DNA of 8,958 nt, from assembly GCA_030593155.1 (NCBI GenBank), contig JAUVHT010000028.1:1-8958 (forward strand), given 5' to 3'. The notes under the pieces are model-generated. The model ran no database searches. It was not told where the DNA came from and worked only from the letters and a program-made list of their open reading frames with translations. The translations under genes were made by a program, and so were the position numbers. The DNA is from Candidatus Bathyarchaeota archaeon (GTDB lineage Archaea; Thermoproteota; Bathyarchaeia; TCS64). Below are positions 5,696 through 8,958 of this stretch, one piece after another; the first letter of the stretch is position 1, and each line of letters opens with the position of its first letter.

Positions 5696-6145
5696 ATGGA
5701 CTTCAAGTGTCGTCACACCGGGTGTGAACGCGTTTTCGACTCCAAGGTAGGTAGAGCTGTCCACGAACGCCTGGTCCATGGAGAAGCGCTTTCCCTGAGG
5801 AAAACTGAACATAGATGCCCCTACTGCGAGAACGAGACCTACTTCGACTCGGAACTCAGCCTGCAGATTCACCTCGAGAGATACCATAGAGTCCCCTCAG
5901 AATCCCTCGATTGGATCGAGAAAAAAACATTCGAGAACCTAGTTCACCTCTACACCGATGAACTGTACAAGATACAATCAGACAGGGTGATCGGCGGAGT
6001 TCTGGATCAGCGTGAGACGACGAGGTTGCTGCGTGAAGGGGTTTTGATTATCGAGGAACACGGGAGGATGGGCAGGCAGACCATCTACAGGCTATCCGAG
6101 GAGACACTTGACATATTAAACCGCGTATTTTCGCGCGTGCAATAG
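5696..6145 (+). CDS. Two-finger C2H2 zinc protein with probable winged-helix tail
   Basis: A 149-residue protein from ATG 5696; GTG 5681 would add five residues and has no better support. The N-terminus has two C2H2 zinc-binding units: C5-x4-C10-x12-H23-x4-H28 and C41-x2-C44-x14-H59-x4-H64, both ending H-x4-H. The rest (about 70-149) is helical and ends in REGVLIIEEHGRMGRQTIYR plus LSEETLDIL, which looks like the recognition helix and wing of a winged-helix domain. C2H2 fingers are uncommon in archaea but known in small DNA-binding proteins. A sequence-specific regulator or accessory transcription protein is the likely role. The gene lies among other small putative regulators. Its last codons contain the dispersed element TCGCGCGTGC. 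No clear ribosome binding site was found, so the message may be leaderless or coupled to the upstream gene. Confidence 0.8.
   Translation: MDFKCRHTGCERVFDSKVGRAVHERLVHGEALSLRKTEHRCPYCENETYFDSELSLQIHLERYHRVPSESLDWIEKKTFENLVHLYTDELYKIQSDRVIGGVLDQRETTRLLREGVLIIEEHGRMGRQTIYRLSEETLDILNRVFSRVQ
6131..6140 (+). repeat. Dispersed element TCGCGCGTGC, copy 3
   Basis: An exact copy of 3934-3943, here within the last codons of the C2H2 gene (SRV before the stop at 6143-6145). Confidence 0.5.
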
Positions 6146-6171
6146 ACGCCTTCCACATATTTACATGCAAA

Positions 6172-6190
6172 TAAACATGTATGTTTAAAA
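6172..6190 (+). promoter_or_regulatory. Inverted repeat over a TATA box before the zinc-ribbon gene
   Basis: TAAACAT-GT-ATGTTTA (6172-6187) has perfect 7-bp arms around a 2-bp centre. Its right arm runs into TTTAAAA (6184-6190), a good TATA box for a transcript starting near 6212, ahead of the gene at 6238. This is the expected layout of a repressor site that blocks TBP binding. One of the two upstream helix-turn-helix proteins is a candidate binder (inference). Confidence 0.5.
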
Positions 6191-6237
6191 GAGAATTCTT
6201 TAATTGAGGCCTATTCGCTGCTATACAAGATCGACTT

Positions 6238-6432
6238 TTGCCCCTGAGGGTTGTGTGCTCGGAGTGCGGTTTCTCGCTGTACGAGGGTGGGATCCTCAAG
6301 TCCCCCTCAGACATCACGAAAAGTTATGACGGGAGATGTCCGAAATGCGGACGTAAGCTGAGCTCCTCAGCAGAGGGGTTAAGCATCTACCCTTTCGAAG
6401 AAAAAAACAAGTCAGGGAGAGAAGACGCCTAA
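6238..6432 (+). CDS. Small archaeal zinc-ribbon protein
   Basis: A 64-residue protein with two CxxC knuckles, C7-SE-C10 and C34-PK-C37, forming one zinc ribbon. The first lies in LRVVCSECGFSLYEGG and the second in YDGRCPKCGRKLS. Short archaeal proteins with the pattern VxCxxCGxxLYEG...RCPKCGRxL are widespread and mostly uncharacterised. The tail (about 45-64) is charged and probably flexible. The start is uncertain: TTG 6238 gives MPLRVVC, which fits such proteins, but it has no ribosome binding site. The promoter region carries a 16-bp inverted repeat over the TATA box. The gene ends at a copy of the dispersed CGCGCGTGC element and a T5 tract. RNA- or DNA-associated adaptor roles are possible; no function can be assigned. 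Confidence 0.75.
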   Translation: MPLRVVCSECGFSLYEGGILKSPSDITKSYDGRCPKCGRKLSSSAEGLSIYPFEEKNKSGREDA

Positions 6433-6456
6433 CCGCGCGTGCGGATCCTTTTTACA
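6433..6456 (+). terminator. Dispersed element copy 4 and T-tract after the zinc-ribbon gene
   Basis: CCGCGCGTGC (6433-6442) starts immediately after the TAA stop. It is followed by GGATCC and a T5 run (6449-6453). The T-run is a plausible archaeal terminator. Confidence 0.4.
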
Positions 6457-6496
6457 TTCTCAGGAGGGGGGAATATGCAACCAGGACGATGTTGTG

Positions 6497-6625
6497 ATGA
6501 GCCAAAAGTGCCCCATACTTACCAACTACTACACCGATAATCATTCCAAGTGCGTCAGATACTTCGTCTGCAACATGCAGGAGAGGACTAAGGACCCCCG
6601 ATGCCCGGCGAAAGGGCAGAGATAA
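6497..6625 (+). CDS. Tiny four-cysteine protein, 42 residues
   Basis: An open frame of 42 residues starting MSQKCPILTNYY, with cysteines at 5, 19, 25 and 36 (C-x13-C-x5-C-x10-C) and ending DPRCPAKGQR. Four spaced cysteines plus H16 suggest a metal or Fe-S site. The codons look like those of neighbouring genes and the frame fills the gap between the zinc-ribbon gene and eL33. ATG 6497 has AGGA 10 nt upstream; GTG 6494 would have it at 7 nt. A much better Shine-Dalgarno, GGAGGGGGG (6463-6471), instead serves ATG 6475, which opens a different frame of 21 codons ending at 6540. That leaves room for a lost frame, a frameshift or a leader peptide. I do not recognise the family. It ends 19 bp before eL33 copy B, so co-transcription is likely. 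Confidence 0.55.
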   Translation: MSQKCPILTNYYTDNHSKCVRYFVCNMQERTKDPRCPAKGQR

Positions 6626-6644
6626 AGCACCGGAGATATGGAAA

Positions 6645-6911
6645 ATGAGAGATGAAAGAGAGGGTCTGATTCTGAATTACCGGATTGGCGGGAAAACCCA
6701 GTATCCGAAGCAGTGCCTGATAAAGGTCTTGGGTGCAGAGCCGTCGGATGCAAGTCGGATGATCGGATTAAAGGTGTGTTGGCCCGTCGACGAGCCCAAG
6801 ATCTACGGCAAGATCGTTGATGTTCACGGCAGAAAGGGAGTCCTCAGAGTCAGGTTCAACAGGGGTGTACCCGGTCAAGCACTAGGCAGCCGTGTCAAGA
6901 TTATCGAGTGA
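6645..6911 (+). CDS. rpl35ae: Ribosomal protein eL33 (L35Ae), copy B, complete
   Basis: A complete 88-residue eL33 of the large ribosomal subunit. The N-terminal strands (EGLILNYRIGGKTQYPKQCL) and the core VDEPKIYGKIVDVHGRKG, VLRVRFNRGVPGQALGS, RVKIIE match the L35Ae beta-barrel at its normal length of 85-90. The ATG at 6645 has GGAG (6632-6635) 9 nt upstream; the nearby ATG 6638 is out of frame and closes at once. It is paralogous to the truncated copy at 1-135, and both are in the same orientation 6785 bp apart. It follows the four-cysteine gene and is the last gene before the base composition changes. Two eL33 genes in one genome is unusual; copy-specific ribosomes or simple dosage are possible explanations (inference). 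Confidence 0.95.
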   Translation: MRDEREGLILNYRIGGKTQYPKQCLIKVLGAEPSDASRMIGLKVCWPVDEPKIYGKIVDVHGRKGVLRVRFNRGVPGQALGSRVKIIE

Positions 6912-7074
6912 AGCTTCGTTTATCATAGGAGCGCGCACCAATAACACAACACACATCATACACTTAGACCAAGACACCAAACACCGACACAAAACCCACG
7001 CCCCCACCCAAACAAAATAGATGAGAAACCAACCAACCGTCAAAAACACCCCAACCCAGCCACAAAACCGAGAT

Positions 7075-7114
7075 AAAAAATACGTAAAAATACGTTTTCC
7101 TACGAAAAAATACC
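7075..7114. repeat. Phased A-tracts with TAC every 10 bp
   Basis: TACG occurs at 7081, 7091 and 7101 and TACC at 7111, exactly 10 bp apart. A- or T-runs fill the units (A6 at 7075-7080, A5 at 7086-7090, T4 at 7095-7098, A6 at 7105-7110). Runs in phase with the helix predict an intrinsic bend; it may also be a repeated protein-binding site. Confidence 0.5.
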
Positions 7115-7136
7115 CCAGTTAAACGAATCCACGACC

Positions 7137-7432
7137 CCAATCACAAAAAGGAGACCGAAAAACACATCTCCAAAAAAGGGGAGGGGGGGGTCACACATCT
7201 ATACATGAATACCAATCCATTCAACAAAAGGAACCTGAAAAACGCTCCTCCACGATCCGATTCCAGTCAAAAATCCAGGCAATTCCAAGAAAAACACAGG
7301 CCAAAACAACACACAACACAGCCCCACGTACAGGGGGGAGGGGGGGTCATACATCAGAACGTGAAAACCAAACCACTCAGCAAACGGAACCCGAAAACGA
7401 CCCCGATTCGACCCCATTCATACCAAAAGGAG
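7137..7432. repeat. Degenerate repeats with G-tracts
   Basis: A block of about 85 bp starting at the G-tract (7178) recurs from 7333: GGGGAGGGGGGG, then TCA[CT]ACATC, then a CCA-TCA-AAAAGGAACC-GAAAA core, offset 156 bp. A related core without the G-tract is at 7137-7162, and a partial one (CCATTCA..CCAAAAGGAG) at 7414-7432. Read on the minus strand, three cores keep the peptide pattern F-[RQ]-x-PF-x-[ED]-W. The G-tracts could form G-quadruplex-like structures. Confidence 0.55.
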
Positions 7433-7437
7433 CACTA

Positions 7438-7614
7438 ATGCATACCAAAAACCGCCATCATGAGCCTCCGCTCACAACCCACCTCCCACGACAGGACCAA
7501 AACCACAAACAGCACGCCACCCAAACCCACAAGACCAGTCACCGACACGAGACACCACCCCAACAGGAAGACTTTTCGCCACATCAGACACGAATAAATA
7601 CAGAACCCACATGA
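7438..7614 (+). CDS. Doubtful 58-codon ORF coupled to the dipeptidase
   Basis: An open frame with a textbook ribosome binding site, AAAAGGAG (7425-7432) 5 nt before ATG 7438. Its TGA overlaps the next gene's start as ATGA (7611-7614). Both features favour translation and coupling. Against it, the product is low-complexity (His, Thr, Gln, Pro rich; starts MHTKNRHHEPP) and the region is so poor in T that stop-free frames arise by chance. It may be a leader peptide or nothing. Confidence 0.22.
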   Translation: MHTKNRHHEPPLTTHLPRQDQNHKQHATQTHKTSHRHETPPQQEDFSPHQTRINTEPT

Positions 7615-8621
7615 CAAAACTCACCAAAAAACAGGAAGAAAGAGCCACCAAGATCCACCGGGAAGCCCTGGTCGTGGACACTCACTGCGACACCCTCATG
7701 AAACTCATACCCCAGCCCAGGGGCTCACCCCCCGCCAGACGCCTCGGCGAACGATCCGACACGGGCCACATCGACCTCCCCAGACTCCAGGAAGGAGGCA
7801 TAGACTGCCAGACATTCGCCATATACACGGGAAAAAGAGAGAACCAGCCGGACGCCACCCTCACAGCCCTCCAGATGACCGACGTATACAACAGGGAATG
7901 CGAGGCCAACGACGGCATCATCCCCGCCCACAGCCACCGAGAGATCCTGGAAGCCCACAAAGCCGGAAAAGTCGCCGCCCTCCTCTCCATAGAGGGCGCG
8001 GAACCCCTCCAGGGAGACCTAGGCGCCCTCAGGATATTCCACAGGCTGGGGGTGAGGATGCTGAGCCTCACCTGGAACTGGCGCACCCCCTTCGCAGACG
8101 GCCTCAACGCAGACAGAACCGGGGGAAAACTCACCGACCTCGGAGTACAAGTCATACAAGAGATGGACCGCCTGGGCATCGTCCTCGACGTCTCCCACAT
8201 CAGCGACAGCTGCTACTGGGACATCACCGACCAGAAAAAGGACCCCTACATCGCATCCCACTCCAACTGCAGGGACATCTGCCACCACCCCAGAAACCTC
8301 ACGGACGACATGATCAAAGCCCTCGCAGACCACGGAGGAGTCATGGGAATGAACTTCGCCCCCACATTCGTCGACAAGGAGAACGCCACACTGGAGACCC
8401 TCGTCGACCACATCGACCACATCACCAAACTGGTCGGACCAGACCACGTAGGCCTGGGCTCAGACTTCGACGGAATCGGCTCGACGCCCACCGGCCTCGA
8501 AGACGCCACCAAGATGCCCAACATAACCCGGGAACTCGTCAAGAGAGAATACGCAGACGACGACATCCTAAAGATCCTGGGAGGAAACCACCTCAGAGTC
8601 TTCAAGGAGATAATACCCTAA
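7611..8621 (+). CDS. Membrane dipeptidase, peptidase family M19
   Basis: A 336-residue zinc dipeptidase of the renal-dipeptidase family (M19), a TIM-barrel enzyme that cleaves dipeptides, some with D-residues. Both metal sites can be read by comparison with the human enzyme: H25 and D27 (VDTHCDT), bridging E128 (SIEGAEP), H196 (DVSHISD), H217 (ASHSNCR) and D285 (GLGSDFDG). R228 in HHPRNLTDD matches the substrate-binding arginine. No signal peptide is present, so it is cytosolic here. ATG 7611 gives the normal start (IHREALVVDTHCDT close to the N-terminus). It has no ribosome binding site of its own, and the TATA-like CGAATAAATA (7591-7600) is too close for a leaderless start, so coupling to the small upstream frame is possible. 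Codons are strongly C- or A-ending with little T, unlike the genes to the left. Likely role: recovery of amino acids from peptides. Confidence 0.96.
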   Translation: MTKLTKKQEERATKIHREALVVDTHCDTLMKLIPQPRGSPPARRLGERSDTGHIDLPRLQEGGIDCQTFAIYTGKRENQPDATLTALQMTDVYNRECEANDGIIPAHSHREILEAHKAGKVAALLSIEGAEPLQGDLGALRIFHRLGVRMLSLTWNWRTPFADGLNADRTGGKLTDLGVQVIQEMDRLGIVLDVSHISDSCYWDITDQKKDPYIASHSNCRDICHHPRNLTDDMIKALADHGGVMGMNFAPTFVDKENATLETLVDHIDHITKLVGPDHVGLGSDFDGIGSTPTGLEDATKMPNITRELVKREYADDDILKILGGNHLRVFKEIIP

Positions 8622-8827
8622 ACCCCCCACCTCCCCCACGAAATCCACCCCAAACGACGCGCACACACCCACAGGCGGCCACCACGAGACGAAAAGCGGA
8701 AACCCGAGCCCCGCCACACCACGAAAACACCTGCATACCCTTAAATCGGAGCCCCAGAGGGCCAGAACCGGCCAATGAGGCCCCCGTCAAGAGAACGAAA
8801 TATATTCTCCCCTTCAGACACCCAGAC
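8622..8827. promoter_or_regulatory. Spacer with BRE/TATA promoter of the TusA-like gene
   Basis: AC-rich spacer without an ORF of note. ACGAAA (8795-8800) directly followed by TATATT (8801-8806) is a near-ideal archaeal BRE/TATA. Its expected start point about 25 bp on falls at GTG 8828 / ATG 8834, so the transcript should be leaderless. A second TATA-like CTTAAAT is near 8740. No T-tract terminator for the dipeptidase was seen. Confidence 0.6.
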
Positions 8828-8833
8828 GTGAGG

Positions 8834-8958
8834 ATGACGCCCATAAACCCCGACAAGACCCTGGACTGCACGGGCCTCTACTGCCCAGAACCCGTCTTCC
8901 GAACCCGCATGAGCCTCGACGAGCTAGAAGTAGGCCAGACGCTAAAAGTCACCGCGGA
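8834..8958 (+). CDS. TusA/SirA-family sulfur-carrier protein, 5' part
   Basis: The first 41 codons of a TusA-like protein; the rest lies beyond the window. The hallmark is LDCTGLYCPEPVFRTRMSL, with the CPxP motif whose cysteine (C17 from ATG 8834) carries the persulfide in TusA proteins. An extra cysteine (C12) precedes it. The segment ELEVGQTLKVTA continues the normal fold. Members move sulfur for tRNA thiolation, molybdenum cofactor synthesis or sulfur metabolism; which applies depends on neighbours outside the window. ATG 8834 gives a typical short N-terminus; in-frame GTG 8828 is equally compatible with the promoter position and would add two residues. No Shine-Dalgarno, in line with leaderless translation. 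Confidence 0.9.
   Translation, partial: MTPINPDKTLDCTGLYCPEPVFRTRMSLDELEVGQTLKVTA

Larger units (their letters stand above)
6912..7437. other. AC-rich non-coding spacer with repeats and G-tracts
   Basis: No convincing gene. The plus strand is extremely A/C-rich: in 6961-7020 there are 27 A, 25 C, 5 G and 3 T. Inside are GCGCGCACC (6931-6939), a phased TACG/A-tract block (7075-7114), two G-tracts (7178-7190 and 7333-7346), and degenerate repeats around them. Long open frames on both strands here follow from the low T content of the plus strand and should not be taken as genes without other evidence. Confidence 0.6.

Noticed and set aside
7137..7432. CRISPR-like array
   Set aside because: Repeats are diverged, irregularly spaced (80, 156, 41 bp) and there are no uniform spacers or cas genes.
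7205..7438. 77-codon plus-strand ORF over the G-tract repeats
   Set aside because: No ribosome binding site, product is repeat-derived and compositionally biased, and its frame is less conserved between the repeats than the opposite strand.
7435..7681. Hydrophobic minus-strand ORFs (60 and 69 codons) resembling membrane proteins
   Set aside because: Hydrophobicity is an artefact of the G/T-rich complement; they overlap the start of the well-supported dipeptidase.
8019..8447. 142-codon minus-strand frame (Val/Gly/Asp-rich) within the dipeptidase
   Set aside because: Antisense shadow of C-ending codons; low-complexity product and no ribosome binding site.

Overview
This window is archaeal. 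It carries a group II chaperonin (thermosome), an Alba chromatin protein, two copies of ribosomal protein eL33 (L35Ae), BRE/TATA-type promoters and several genes that look leaderless. The mix of thermosome, Alba and eL33 with an M19 dipeptidase and a TusA-like protein fits the TACK side, perhaps Bathyarchaeia-like. That placement is an inference from gene content; no rRNA is present to fix it.

Layout. Positions 1-353: the 3' end of one eL33 gene, then a small gene resembling eL20/LX. Positions 439-2112 (minus): a full-length thermosome subunit whose TATA box sits inside repeated GCGAG elements. Positions 2113-2461: a divergent spacer, possibly with a small RNA. Positions 2462-2749: Alba. Positions 2822-3924: a complete IS5-type insertion sequence with matching ends and an intact transposase, inserted in the Alba-glycosyltransferase spacer. 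Positions 4084-5178: a GT-B glycosyltransferase. Positions 5218-6911: very small genes, all on the plus strand: a 33-residue membrane peptide with a strong ribosome binding site but an ATT start, a winged-helix protein, a two-finger C2H2 protein with a probable winged-helix tail, a zinc-ribbon protein, a 42-residue four-cysteine protein, and a second, complete eL33 gene.

Just after the second eL33 the base composition changes abruptly. From about 6912 to the right edge the plus strand is very rich in A and C and poor in T. This part holds a 0.5-0.7 kb spacer with degenerate repeats, G-tracts and phased A-tracts, then an M19 membrane dipeptidase, and the 5' end of a TusA-family gene behind a clear BRE/TATA promoter.

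Functionally, the left and middle parts are information processing and protein/DNA homeostasis (ribosome, chaperonin, chromatin) followed by small putative regulators; the right part is peptide catabolism and sulfur transfer. I found no CRISPR array, tRNA or rRNA, and no clear new defence system. The points most worth checking are the eL33 duplication, the cluster of tiny Cys-rich and regulatory proteins with dyad operators, the recurrent TCGCGCGTGC element in spacers, the ATT-start membrane peptide, and the AC-skewed repeat region.
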